DNA of 64,000 bases, from positions 1 to 64,000 of the forward strand of contig NZ_LNQC01000052.1 of assembly GCF_001651855.1 (NCBI RefSeq), in the 5' to 3' direction. The position numbers and the translations under genes are program-made. The notes below the pieces were generated by a model. That model was not told the origin of the DNA. It saw only the letters and a list, made by a program, of their open reading frames with translations, and did no database searches. The stretch comes from Sinorhizobium americanum. Its GTDB lineage: Bacteria > Pseudomonadota > Alphaproteobacteria > Rhizobiales > Rhizobiaceae. Of this stretch, positions 1 through 8,521 are shown in pieces. Each line of letters starts with the position of its first letter. Position 1 is the first letter of the stretch.

Positions 1-127
1 TGCAAATGGAGTAATAATGAATAGGATGATGTCGCGTTTCTAAGTTGATTACTTTGTCTCAGCTTTAAATAGCTGTGACATGATCTGTAGCCGGGTGGGT
101 TCAAGGATGAAGTGCGACTTGCGATAG
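1..127 (+). repeat. IS terminal block, copy A
   Basis: This block aligns without gaps with 4576-4702 (constant offset 4575). About ten mismatches fall in the first 96 positions; then comes a diverged patch and a shared AAGTGCGAC (110-118 and 4685-4693). It contains TGTCGCGTTTCTAAGT at 31-46, a version of the motif at the right end of the second ISNCY-type element. I infer that it is the right end of a related element lying mostly left of the window. Confidence 0.65.
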
Positions 128-1196
128 ATACCAATGGGTTATCACACGCAAGGAATGGCTCATGAGACGCACCTACTCCCAGATCGATATGGATGAACGT
201 CGCAGGATCGCTCGCTGGCGAGCGGCCGGCCTCAGCGCCACCGTCATCGCCGAGAAGCTCGGCCGGCACCGGTCGACGATTTTCCGTGAGCTCAAGCGGA
301 ATGCTTTTGACGATCCGCAGATGCCGGATCTGAGCGGCTACTATTGCGTGACCGCCAACGAGATGGCACGTGAGCGCAGAGCCAAGCTGCGCAAGCTCGC
401 CCGGTTCTCAAATGTGCGCCAATCGGTGATCGAGCGGATTATGCATGGCTGGTCGCCACAGCAGATCGCCGGCCGCATGCGGCTGGAGCGCCATCCGATC
501 TGCGTCAGTTATGAGACGATCTACAAGTTTGCCTATTCCGCAGACGGCCAGGCGATCAAGCTGTGGCGGCACCTGCCTGAGCGTCGTGCGAGACGCAGAC
601 CGCGGCATGCCCGGCGGCGCCACGGTCGCCGCTTCAGCCCGGAACTCAACATCCTTCACCGTCCTGACGCTGTCGCCGAACGCAAGCAGTTCGGGCACTG
701 GGAGTGCGATCTCATCCAGTTTCGCAAGAAGTTCGGCAAGGCCAACGTGACCTCACTGGTCGAGCGGGTCAGCCGCTTTGCGGTCTTCCTGCGCAACAAC
801 GACCGGCAATCGAAGCCGATCATGGACGGGCTGATCGAGGTGCTCCAACCCCTGCCCCACGCTGCTCGACGCTCGATCACCTTCGACCGCGGCACCGAGT
901 TCAGCGAATGGCCGTATCTGCAAGCCGGCATCGGAACGCAGACATGGTTCTGCGACCCGCAGTCGCCCTGGCAGAAAGGCACGGTCGAGAACACCAATGG
1001 CCGGGTTCGCAAATGGCTTTCGAGAGAGGTGGATCCCCTGTCGATCACCGACGGTGAGCTGAAGGAGATCTGCGACCGGCTCAACTCGACACCGCGGAAG
1101 TGCTTGGGCTACCGAACGCCCGCGGAAGTCTTCCGCAAGAAACTGCTCGCGCAAATGCGACGTGTCGGTTAGCGTTACACGCGCAAGTCGCAGTTC
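109..1196 (+). mobile_element. IS30-type insertion sequence, ends uncertain
   Basis: A single IS30-type transposase gene is flanked by an imperfect inverted repeat: GAAGTGCGACTTGCG at 109-123 and its complement at 1182-1196 (one mismatch in 15). No clear target duplication is visible. The left arm also lies in the terminal block shared with 4576-4702, so the true left boundary is doubtful. Confidence 0.4.
162..1172 (+). CDS. IS30 family transposase
   Basis: 336-residue DDE transposase that would cut and rejoin the ends of its own insertion sequence. The N-terminus (about 1-55) holds the IS30-type helix-turn-helix with the ERRRIARWRAAGLSATVIAE pattern and GRHRSTIFREL. The catalytic core shows D183 (HWECDL), D242 (TFDRGTEF) and E276 (GTVENTNGR); the 33 residues between the last two are typical of IS30. 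The length is normal and the frame open throughout, so it is probably intact. The ATG at 162 follows AAGGAATGGCTC and opens with the usual RRTYSQI start. It lies directly left of an ISNCY-type element. Confidence 0.9.
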   Translation: MRRTYSQIDMDERRRIARWRAAGLSATVIAEKLGRHRSTIFRELKRNAFDDPQMPDLSGYYCVTANEMARERRAKLRKLARFSNVRQSVIERIMHGWSPQQIAGRMRLERHPICVSYETIYKFAYSADGQAIKLWRHLPERRARRRPRHARRRHGRRFSPELNILHRPDAVAERKQFGHWECDLIQFRKKFGKANVTSLVERVSRFAVFLRNNDRQSKPIMDGLIEVLQPLPHAARRSITFDRGTEFSEWPYLQAGIGTQTWFCDPQSPWQKGTVENTNGRVRKWLSREVDPLSITDGELKEICDRLNSTPRKCLGYRTPAEVFRKKLLAQMRRVG

Positions 1197-1212
1197 GGCA
1201 TGAACTTACACC

Positions 1213-2836
1213 GCAAAGTTAAAGTGTCCTGTTCCTGCAAAGTTGGAATGTCACTCTCCCCGGGTTTTGATGACCTGGGAGATTGCGGATGGGATTGATT
1301 GCGATGAGCGAGCGCGACCTGCAGCGGATCGAGATTTTGTCGAAGGTGATCGCCGGGCGTATGACGTTGGTGTCGGCGGCACATGTGCTGGACCTGAGTA
1401 CCCGCCAGGTGCGTCGTCTGTTGAATCGGATCAGGGCTGGCGGTGCGGCGTCGATCCGGCACAAGGCGATCGGCCGGCCATCGAACAATCGGATTTGTGA
1501 CGGCGTGCGCGATTATGCCGTGACGCTCGTACGCGAGTGCTATGCGGACTTCGGACCGACATTAGCCGCTGAGAAGCTCGCCGAGCGCGACGGCCTGACG
1601 GTGTCGCGCGAGACCTTGCGCCAATGGATGTCGGAGGCCGGCCTGTGGCTGTCGCGCAAGCAGCGGCGGACCTTTCATCAGCCGCGGTTGCGGCGCGAGG
1701 CCTATGGCGAACTGGTGCAGATCGACGGATCCGAGCATCGTTGGTTTGAGGATCGCGGGCCGCCATGTTCGCTGCTGGTGTTCATCGACGATGCGACCGG
1801 CAAGCTGATGCAGCTGCGGTTCGTACGATCGGAAAGTGCGTTCACGTATTTCGAGGCACTGGAACTCTATCTGAAGGCGCATGGTGCTCCGGTCGCCTTC
1901 TATTCCGACAAGCATTCGGTGTTCCGGGTGGCGAAGAAGGATGCCAAGGGCGGCCAGGGCATGACCCAGTTCGGCCGCGCGCTTTCTGAGCTAAACATCG
2001 AGATTCTTTGCGCAAACTCGAGCCAGGCCAAGGGTCGCGTCGAACGGATGAACCGGACGCTGCAGGACCGCTTGATCAAGGATCTGCGTCTGGAGGGCAT
2101 CTGCGGTATGGACGACGGCAACGCTTTCCTGCCTCAGTTCATGGAGCGCTATAACCGCCAGTTTGCCATTCCCCCTGCCCGATCTGACGACCTGCACCGG
2201 CCGCTGAACCTTGCCCCGGATCGGCTGCGCGACGTCCTGTGCAAACGTGAGCAGCGTTATGTCGGCACGCAACTGACGTTCTCCTACGAGCGCCAGCGGA
2301 TCATGCTGGAGGAGACCGAGGTGACGCGCGGGCTGGTCGGTCGCTATGTCGAGACCTATGCCTATGCGGACGGCCGGCTGGATGTGCGCTGGAAGGGGCA
2401 TTCCCTGCCCTACCAGGTGTTCGACAAAAACCAGCGGGTGACGCATGCAGCGATCACCGAGAACAAAAGGCTCGGTGATGTCCTGGCCTACATCAAGGAA
2501 CGTCAGGAGCAGCAGAGGAAGCCGGCCGTGAAGACGAACAGCGAGAAGAACGGCTATGTTCGACGCGCGCGCGGCCCGGGACGTCGGAAGGATTTCATGA
2601 ACGATCCAGCGGTCATTGCCCGACGGCGACAGGCGCTCTCTGACCTCGATGCGGCGGAATGACTGGCTCTCCAACTGTCCAAGCTAGCCGAAGGGGTGCC
2701 CTTCAGCCGCCCCCTCCCTTCCCTTGCAACCCGGCCCAGCCGGTCCGGTCGGGGGCTTGCCCAGCGCAAGTGGAGATGCCGAGTGTCGTATTTCTAAGTG
2801 GCTGAAGACGTATCCAAAGTGACATTTTAACTTTGC
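1213..2836 (+). mobile_element. ISNCY-type insertion sequence, copy 1
   Basis: The element carries one transposase gene. Left end: two imperfect copies of GCAAAGTTnnAnTGTC in tandem (1213-1229 and 1237-1255). Right end: AGTGACATTTTAACTTTGC at 2818-2836, the inverse of the 1237-1255 copy with 17 of 19 matches. A second subterminal motif, TGTCGTATTTCTAAGT, lies at 2784-2799. Repeated motifs near the ends suggest several transposase binding sites. No target duplication was recognised. Confidence 0.65.
1289..2662 (+). CDS. ISNCY family transposase (DDE integrase core)
   Basis: Transposase of the first ISNCY-type element, 457 residues from the ATG at 1289 (a TTG at 1283 and an ATG at 1304 are alternatives). 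I chose 1289 because its MGLIAMSERDL start lines up with MSCLITMSQKEL of the neighbouring broken copy. Residues 1-70 form a helix-turn-helix with VRRLLNRI and a GRPSN hinge. The catalytic triad appears as D146 (VQIDG), D207 (FYSDKH) and E252 (KGRVER). The basic C-terminus ends in RRKDFMNDPAVIARRRQAL, which recurs in the second copy. The frame is uninterrupted, so the gene could be active. Confidence 0.88.
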   Translation: MGLIAMSERDLQRIEILSKVIAGRMTLVSAAHVLDLSTRQVRRLLNRIRAGGAASIRHKAIGRPSNNRICDGVRDYAVTLVRECYADFGPTLAAEKLAERDGLTVSRETLRQWMSEAGLWLSRKQRRTFHQPRLRREAYGELVQIDGSEHRWFEDRGPPCSLLVFIDDATGKLMQLRFVRSESAFTYFEALELYLKAHGAPVAFYSDKHSVFRVAKKDAKGGQGMTQFGRALSELNIEILCANSSQAKGRVERMNRTLQDRLIKDLRLEGICGMDDGNAFLPQFMERYNRQFAIPPARSDDLHRPLNLAPDRLRDVLCKREQRYVGTQLTFSYERQRIMLEETEVTRGLVGRYVETYAYADGRLDVRWKGHSLPYQVFDKNQRVTHAAITENKRLGDVLAYIKERQEQQRKPAVKTNSEKNGYVRRARGPGRRKDFMNDPAVIARRRQALSDLDAAE

Positions 2837-3024
2837 GCCCCGGCGGACAGTTCAACCTGGCCACCACATCGCGTGTAGCAGCATTTTAGAGATGCGACAT
2901 ATGAGCCAGTTAGAGATGCTGCGGCGACAGTCGTCGCCTCTCGGGATGCTGGTCAAACGTCAACGTTTGGAAGGAAGACTGGCGACGTGAAGCGTGGTTG
3001 AGACCATGAGCGTTCGGAGTCGTC

Positions 3025-4450
3025 ATGTCTTGTTTGATCACCATGTCGCAGAAGGAATTGCATCGTCTTGAACTGATCCAGCGGATTCGCGGTGGCAGCC
3101 TGAGCGTCGTCGAGGCGGCCGCCTTGCTTCGTCTTAGCCGCAGTCAGGTGCACCGGCTGTTGCAGGCCTATGATCTGGCCGGCGCCGATGGTCTCGTCTC
3201 GAAGAAGCGCGGCCGTCCGAGCAACCGGCGTTACAGCGAGAATTTCCGCAACCTAGTGCTCGACCTGGTGCGTGAGCATTACGTGGATTTTGGACCAACC
3301 TTGGCGGCCGAGAAGCTGCTCGAACGCCACCGGATTGCCGTCAGCAAGGAGACGCTGCGGCAGTGGAGGATCGAAGCCGGCACCTGGGTGTCGCGACGCG
3401 AGCGCAAGAAGCGGGTCTCCAGCCGCGCGGCCGGCGCGATTGTTTCGGCGAACTCGTTCAGATCGACGGCTCGCTGCATGGTGGTTCGAGAACCGCGGAC
3501 CCAAATGCGCCCTGCTCGTCTATATCGACGATGCCATCGGCAAGCTCTTGCATCTGCGCTTCGCCGTATCGGAGAACACCTTCGACTATCTGCACGCGAC
3601 GAAGGCCTACCTGCAGCACTGGGGCAAGCCGATCGCCTTCTACAGCGACAAGCATGGCATCTTCCGCACCACCCATGCGTCGAAGAAGGACAGGACCAGT
3701 GGCCTGACGCAGTTCGGGCGGGCCCTTTATGAACTCAACATCGACATCATCTGCGCCAACACCCCGCAGGCCAAGGGGCGCGTCGAGCGCGCCAGCCAGA
3801 CGCTGCAGGATCGGCTCGTCAAGGAACTGCGGCTGCGCGGCATCGACACGATCGCGGCGGCCAATGCCTATGCGCCGGAGTTCATGGCCGACTTCAATCG
3901 CCGCTTTGGCAAGGCGCCGCGCAATCCGAAGGACATGCACCGGCCGTTTGCCGCGCATGAGAACCTCGATGGCGCCATGTGCCGCAAGGATATCCGCAAG
4001 CTGTCGAATTCGCTGACGCTGCGCTATGACAAGGTGATGTTCATCCTCGATCCGACGGATTTCGCCACGGCGCTCGCCGGCAAGAAGCTCATTGTCTGCG
4101 ACTATCCCGATGGTCGCCTCGAGGTCACCCATGAGGGGACCTCCCTGCCCTACAGGACCTTCGACACGCTGCGCTCGGTGCACCGCTGCGAAGTGGTTGA
4201 GAACAAGCGCCTGGACGACATGCTTTCGATTGTGGCCGAGAGGCAGGCCGGACGAGAGCAACAGCGCAGCAAGGGCGGACCGCGCCGCACCGGCCAGACG
4301 GACCATATGTTCGGCATTCGCGACGGCAGCCAGAGCAATGGCTATCAGAAGCGTGGCACCAAGCCTGGCCGGAAGACGGATTTCACCAAGGATCCGGTCG
4401 TCATCGCCAAGCGCCAGCAAGCCCTTGCGCAGCTGAAGGCGGCGGAGTGA
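3025..4450 (+). pseudogene. ISNCY family transposase, two frameshifts
   Basis: The product would resemble the 457-residue transposase at 1289-2662, but the reading frame breaks twice. Frame 1 runs from the ATG at 3025 through RQWRIEAGTWVSRRERKKR. Homology then continues in frame 3 (DCFGELVQIDGSLH, about 3415-3480) and after that in frame 2 (WWFENRGPKCALLVYIDDA onward) to the stop at 4450. Each jump equals the loss of one base, near 3411-3422 and near 3478-3484. All three catalytic motifs survive (IDG, YSDKH, GRVER) but in different frames. I take it as a decayed copy; two indel sequencing errors are the alternative. Confidence 0.85.
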
Positions 4451-4575
4451 TCGGGGTGTCAAAGCCAAAGTTTATTCTGCAGCTGGAGCCATCCGCCGCC
4501 GACCGGCCTGCGCAACCCTGACCAGCTCCACCCGGCCGGCGGCTTGCGTCTACGTACTTTGTAAATATAGCAACT

Positions 4576-4702
4576 TGCAAACGCAGTAATCAGGAATAGG
4601 ATGATGTCGCATTTCTAAGTTGACGACTTTGTCTCATCTTTAAATAGCTTTGACATGATCTGTAGCGGGGTACATTCTATTTCCAAGTGCGACATGCCAT
4701 AA
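4576..4702 (+). repeat. IS terminal block, copy B
   Basis: Direct counterpart of 1-127, in the same orientation. It starts about 125 bases after the broken transposase and carries a series of related motifs: TGTCGCATTTCTAAGT (4605-4620), TGTCTCATCTTTAAAT and AAGTGCGACATG. It marks the right border of the IS cluster; chromosomal coding resumes at 4785. Confidence 0.65.
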
Positions 4703-4784
4703 AAGCAAGGCTTCGCCTTGGAAATCATTGCACATCGTTTCGCTATTCGCCGCTGACCTCCCCCCCAACTTGCTGCCATTCGCG

Positions 4785-5291
4785 CTAGCCAGATGCCCGC
4801 TGCACGATCTTCGCGACGAAGTCCGATTTGCCGCCGGTGTAGAATTTCCAGTCGCCGTTTGCCTCCGCTGCCAGCTTACGCTTAAGAGCGGCGTACTCGG
4901 CAGCGTCGTCCGGATGCCTGCGGAGCCAATCTCGAAACAGCACGCGCCTGACATGCGTTGCGTTCCCTGGGGCGCAGAGGTAGAGCCGAGTGCCATGAGA
5001 GCCGCGCCCTGAGGTGAAGGTCCACATGCCATCACCATAGGGATCGCCGTGGAATCTGAAGTTGTCCAGCGATTTCGCGCGCTTAACCGCCTCGACAACC
5101 AGCGCATCGCTGCGAAGCACTGCGTCGATGTCAATCTTGGGCTTCGCACAAAGCCCGACGACCGAGGTGCTGCCGACATGGTGAATGTCATCCACCATGT
5201 CACTGCCGATCAGCTCCGATATGCGGCGCTTTTCCTCCTCGAACAGGTCGGGCCATGTCGGATCGTAATCGACAACCTCTATCGCGCCCAT
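4785..5291 (-). CDS. GrpB family protein
   Basis: 168-residue GrpB/UPF0157 protein, a branch of the nucleotidyltransferase fold whose substrate is generally unknown. It opens with IEVVDYDPTWPDLFEEEKRRI, then shows IHHVGSTSVVGLCAKPKIDI (about 37-56), the family signature carrying the presumed metal-binding acidic residues, and later RLYLCAPGN and FRDWLRRHPDDAAEYAALK. Full family length. It ends 80 bases from the IS cluster, so the insertions seem to lie just downstream and not within the gene. No linked partner gene is visible. Confidence 0.85.
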   Translation of the reverse strand: MGAIEVVDYDPTWPDLFEEEKRRISELIGSDMVDDIHHVGSTSVVGLCAKPKIDIDAVLRSDALVVEAVKRAKSLDNFRFHGDPYGDGMWTFTSGRGSHGTRLYLCAPGNATHVRRVLFRDWLRRHPDDAAEYAALKRKLAAEANGDWKFYTGGKSDFVAKIVQRASG

Positions 5292-5405
5292 GCGTGCAAT
5301 ATCCGGTTTTGATTCTCAGCTGAAAGTGCGGTCGGGGATGGTGGACCTCCGAGCTATTCCGCCGGCAGTGCCCCAAGAGGCTCACCCTGCCTTCAAATTC
5401 ACCGG

Positions 5406-5594
5406 CTATGGGAGCTCAATTTCGCCGTCCACCACGTGGTTGAGACTTGTGCCTTCCGCCGTCAGCGTCATGCGGACCTTCAGCTTCTTGCCGGTCTGCC
5501 CTTCGCGCACCGTCTCCTCGATCTTTCGCTGCGAAGTGACACCGACTTCTTTCAGGAACTTGCGGATCGACATGTTGAAGGCGTCTTCGCTCAT
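5406..5594 (-). CDS. DUF6494 family small protein
   Basis: 62-residue protein of unknown function. The start NMSIRKFLKEVGVTSQRKIE is what I recognise as DUF6494, a short protein common in alphaproteobacteria. It is soluble, with no signal peptide or membrane segment, and the C-terminal half is a likely beta region (KKLKVRMTLTAEGTSL). I prefer the ATG at 5594 over the GTG one codon earlier because GAGGAG sits at a good distance upstream. No operon partner is evident. Confidence 0.75.
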   Translation of the reverse strand: MSEDAFNMSIRKFLKEVGVTSQRKIEETVREGQTGKKLKVRMTLTAEGTSLNHVVDGEIELP

Positions 5595-5677
5595 CACCGA
5601 ACTCCTCTGTGTCCGGATAGCATTGTAGGAGAAGGCGAGCAGTCAAGGAAGCCGGGCGTGCTTAGCGGGGGGACCCC

Positions 5678-6433
5678 TCAGTGAGCCGTGTAGGCGCCGT
5701 CCACGAGATGGTAGCTGCCGGTGATGAAACTTGCCTGATCGGACAAGAGAAAGCAGACAAGGGCTGCCACTTCTTCGGGCGTGCCGCGCCGGCCCATCGG
5801 CTGCAGGGCTTCCAGCCTTCGGGTCTTCGCCAGCTCGGCATATTCCGATAGAAGCGGCGTTTCGATCCAGCCGGGGCCGACGGCGTTGATTCGGATGCCC
5901 ATACGAGCATACTCGATCGCTGCAGTCTTCGTCAGCCCGATGACACCATGCTTGGCCGCGGTATAGGCAGATGCGGTGGGCAAGGCGACGGAAGCGAGAA
6001 TCGACGTCACATTGACGATCGCGCCGCCTCCCCGTCCCAGCATGGCCGCGATCTCGTATTTCATGCAATGGAAGGTGCCGTTCAGATTGACGTCGATGAC
6101 GCGCTGCCAATTGTCGAGCGGATAATCCCCCGTCGGCTTTCGGACGCCTTCGATGCCGGCATTGTTGACGGCCAGATTTAGACCTCCGCATTCCTTGAGA
6201 GTGAAATCGACCAGTTGCTCGACGGCGCCAGCGTCGGCGATATCGACGGTGAAGGGGCGGGCTCGACCTCCATTCCCGCGAATCTCGTCGACAATCTCTT
6301 GGGCAGCCGTGGGATTGAGATCGGCAACGACGACTTCCGCCCCCTCGCCGCTCAATTGCCGCGAGATGGCCGCGCCGATTCCCGAACCGCCGCCGGTAAC
6401 GATGGCGATCTTGCCCTCGAAGCCCAGTTTCAT
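5678..6433 (-). CDS. SDR family NAD(P)-dependent oxidoreductase
   Basis: 251-residue classical short-chain dehydrogenase/reductase; the substrate cannot be told from sequence. The Rossmann glycine motif TGGGSGIG lies at 13-20, NNAG near 90, a catalytic Ser in VNVTSILAS, and the YxxxK pair at Y157/K161 (YTAAK). The C-terminal FITGSYHLVDGAYTAH is the usual SDR dimer-interface end. The ATG at 6433 gives MKLGFEGKIAIVTGG, the normal family start; a much longer open frame upstream has no homology and crosses the next gene. An acidic residue near the end of beta-2 (VVVADLNP) suggests NAD(H) preference. Confidence 0.88.
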   Translation of the reverse strand: MKLGFEGKIAIVTGGGSGIGAAISRQLSGEGAEVVVADLNPTAAQEIVDEIRGNGGRARPFTVDIADAGAVEQLVDFTLKECGGLNLAVNNAGIEGVRKPTGDYPLDNWQRVIDVNLNGTFHCMKYEIAAMLGRGGGAIVNVTSILASVALPTASAYTAAKHGVIGLTKTAAIEYARMGIRINAVGPGWIETPLLSEYAELAKTRRLEALQPMGRRGTPEEVAALVCFLLSDQASFITGSYHLVDGAYTAH

Positions 6434-6781
6434 GCTCTCAATCCTTCCTGCCTCTTCCCACTCACAGTCGAGCAGACACGGCTGGCTGCCGCAAGGGTTT
6501 AATCTATCCGCCAAGCTGGCGGCCCGATGGCTCGAACACGTCAGCCGGTCGTGGTTCGCGACTCGGATCTGCTGCCGCAGGATTGGCGCAATCGAAAGGG
6601 ATAACGACAGCGAATCGGGGCATCTGCCCCTTCGTACCGTCCCAAATTGAGTACGCAATCCCCTGATTTCGAAGGCTAAATTCACCTCGTTGTGCCCGCC
6701 TGAGATGCGAGGCTTGGCCAGCACGCGCAGCAGTGTTAAACACGCAGTCTGGGGACTCACGAATTTTCTCAGCAGGTGAAG
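6434..6781. other. Intergenic region between SDR and L,D-transpeptidase
   Basis: 348 bases separating two divergently transcribed genes, so it should hold both promoters. I see no credible small gene. The palindrome GTGTTAAACAC lies at 6733-6743, about 40 bases before the transpeptidase start, and could be an operator; no regulator can be assigned. Confidence 0.4.
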
Positions 6782-7366
6782 ATGGACAAGAAGCACGTTA
6801 CGCGTCGCATGCTCGTATTGGGTAGTCTGGCCTTGCTGGCCACCGGATGTAGTTCGATCGTTCGACCAATCGAGAGCCCAATCGCTTCTAGGACGCGTAT
6901 CGACCCGCGCTACCGCAGGCAGGAAGTAGCCTATGACGGGGGCGAGGCACCGGGAACGATCGTCGTCAACACCGAAGAACGTTATCTCTACTACGTCGAA
7001 GGCGGGGGCATGGCGATTCGCTATGGCATCGGTGTCGGAGAGGAAGGCCGTACCCTCAAGGGCAGGGCCAGAATCGGCCGAAAGGCGGAGTGGCCGTCCT
7101 GGACACCCACCGAAAACATGATGCAACGCAAACCTCACCTGCGTCAGTATGCGGGGGGCGTCTCCGGCGGCTTACACAATCCGCTCGGTGCATCCGCCCT
7201 CTACCTCTATCGAGGCGGTGAGGACACGATGTTCCGCCTGCACGGCACGAACGAACCGTGGACGATCGGACAGGCGGTATCGAGCGGTTGCATCCGCTTG
7301 ACGAACGACGACATCGTCGATCTCTACAGCCGGACCCCGGTTGGAACCACCGTATTGATCATCTGA
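6782..7366 (+). CDS. L,D-transpeptidase, lipoprotein (YkuD domain)
   Basis: 194-residue envelope enzyme of the YkuD/L,D-transpeptidase family, which makes 3-3 peptidoglycan crosslinks or attaches proteins to peptidoglycan. The N-terminus is a twin-arginine-like lipoprotein signal, TRRMLVLGSLALLATGC, with the lipidated Cys at 23. The catalytic domain covers roughly 60-194 and ends with H154 (LHGT) and the nucleophile C170 in SSGCIRL, followed by the family NDDIVDLY pattern. I chose the ATG at 6782 over the GTG at 6776 because AGCAGG is then correctly spaced. Transcribed alone. Confidence 0.88.
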   Translation: MDKKHVTRRMLVLGSLALLATGCSSIVRPIESPIASRTRIDPRYRRQEVAYDGGEAPGTIVVNTEERYLYYVEGGGMAIRYGIGVGEEGRTLKGRARIGRKAEWPSWTPTENMMQRKPHLRQYAGGVSGGLHNPLGASALYLYRGGEDTMFRLHGTNEPWTIGQAVSSGCIRLTNDDIVDLYSRTPVGTTVLII

Positions 7367-7556
7367 TGGTGTTTGCGCGCGTATTTGGTATAAATAATTA
7401 AGCCAGGTGTTTTGAAGTGCCCGTTGAACAGTTCCGCACCGACAAAGCTGATGCCAACTGTGTCCTTCTTGCACTAGGCCTAGGCGCCAATCGCCACTAT
7501 TACTTGGAGTGTTGCCTTCGATAAACCATTCCGACTATTGAGGAAAGGACTACTTG

Positions 7557-7700
7557 ATGAGCAGAATTCTAATCGTGATGATTGCGTTGCTTTCTGTCGC
7601 CGGCCTGACCGCTTGCGACACGATCGGCAAGGGCAAAGGGAAAGCTCCGCCGCCGGTGGCAGCAGAGCCGGCAGTAGAGCCTGCTCCCGTTTACAAGTAA
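7557..7700 (+). CDS. Very small lipoprotein
   Basis: 47-codon gene whose product begins MSRILIVMIALLSVAGLTAC, a clear lipoprotein signal with the lipid-attachment Cys at 20. The mature part is only 28 residues: DTIGKGKGKAPPP, then an Ala/Pro/Glu-rich tail ending PVYK. GAGGAAAGG stands just upstream of the ATG. The upstream 190-base gap has an AT-rich stretch (TATAAATAATTAA near 7391) that could be the promoter. A hairpin follows at 7715-7744. I know no function; short Pro/Ala-rich lipoproteins of this kind are common in rhizobia. Confidence 0.75.
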   Translation: MSRILIVMIALLSVAGLTACDTIGKGKGKAPPPVAAEPAVEPAPVYK

Positions 7701-7714
7701 AAGCTGAATTTGCT

Positions 7715-7744
7715 CCGTGGGAGACTCCAAGAGCCCTCCCACGG
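7715..7744 (+). terminator. Hairpin after small lipoprotein gene
   Basis: CCGTGGGAG (7715-7723) pairs with CTCCCACGG (7736-7744), a nine-base perfect stem starting 15 bases after the stop codon. No strong T-run follows, so it may be an inefficient terminator or a 3' protecting hairpin. Confidence 0.45.
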
Positions 7745-7856
7745 GGCGCCTTTAGACCGAATCAGCCCAAGGCAGACGGTCAAACAACGCCACTGGTTGA
7801 TACAAGCCGGCTCAAATTTTGCTAAAATGAAGTCGGCGACAGAGCGAAGTGACGTG

Positions 7857-8444
7857 ATGACATTTGCAGCAAGCCGTATCTTCCCTGTGTTTCTGGTCGC
7901 ATTCGCTGCAACGGCGTGCCAGACGCAAGACGAGAAGCCGCAACCCGCCTACGTGTCGAGCAGCCAGACTGGCGGGTCAACCAAGCTCCTCTCTCAGACC
8001 CGAGAACAAGGGTATTTCATCGAATTCCGCTCCCGCTATGCGCTGAGCTACGGCCATACTTACGCGGTATTCGGCCGGACCAATGCTTCGGGAGCAATGA
8101 TCAACCCCGAGGTGGCGGGTCTTGCTCCCGCTACGAACGACACGGCGCCCTATGTTCTGGGACATTTTTTCCCCGTGCCGGCAGAGACGGGAGCAAGCGA
8201 CGGCGACCTCGAAGAGGAATACAGGTCGGCAAGCTGGCGCATCATGCTGAACGAGGCGGAATACAACAAGGTCGTCGCCTTCATACGAAAGCTGAAGGAA
8301 AAGTCGCGCGTCTGGCACGCGTCGGTCTATAACTGCAATGCCTTCGTGGCGGAGATTGCGCGCTCCATGGGGTATCAGACGCCAGGCATCTGGCTAAGGC
8401 CGCAAGAATTCATTACAAGGCTCCGTGAAATGAATGGCGGCTGA
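7857..8444 (+). CDS. Lipoprotein with possible papain-like His/Cys pair
   Basis: 195-residue predicted lipoprotein: MTFAASRIFPVFLVAFAATAC gives a lipobox with Cys at 21. I cannot assign a family firmly. The conserved-looking points are H67 in SYGHTYAVFG and C160 in VYNCNAFVAEIARSMG, with LGHFFPVP between. A His before a Cys in the context NCNxF resembles circularly permuted NlpC/P60-like or DUF4105-like enzymes, so an envelope hydrolase or acyltransferase is possible but unproven. The start could also be the ATG at 7827; I prefer 7857 because the signal peptide then begins normally. It is followed 77 bases later by the methyltransferase operon. Confidence 0.7.
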   Translation: MTFAASRIFPVFLVAFAATACQTQDEKPQPAYVSSSQTGGSTKLLSQTREQGYFIEFRSRYALSYGHTYAVFGRTNASGAMINPEVAGLAPATNDTAPYVLGHFFPVPAETGASDGDLEEEYRSASWRIMLNEAEYNKVVAFIRKLKEKSRVWHASVYNCNAFVAEIARSMGYQTPGIWLRPQEFITRLREMNGG

Positions 8445-8521
8445 CGCGGTCGGCTCGAGCCCTCCCCCGCTCGCCATTGGCACAATCGAAAATCAAAAGA
8501 GCCTTGTACGCTAGGGTGAGC

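Larger units (their letters stand above)
2881..4702 (+). mobile_element. ISNCY-type insertion sequence, copy 2 (inactive)
   Basis: Second ISNCY-type element, diverged from the first and carrying a broken transposase. Subterminal inverted repeats are TTAGAGATGCGACAT at 2886-2900 and ATGTCGCATTTCTAA at 4604-4618 (14 of 15 complementary). TTAGAGATGC recurs at 2910-2919. The stretches 2663-3024 and 4451-4784 hold only these ends and no gene. The outer limits are uncertain; the right limit is set by the block shared with 1-127. Confidence 0.55.

Noticed and set aside
5678..7138. 486-residue version of the SDR
   Set aside because: The upstream extension is antisense to the L,D-transpeptidase; the family start is at 6433.
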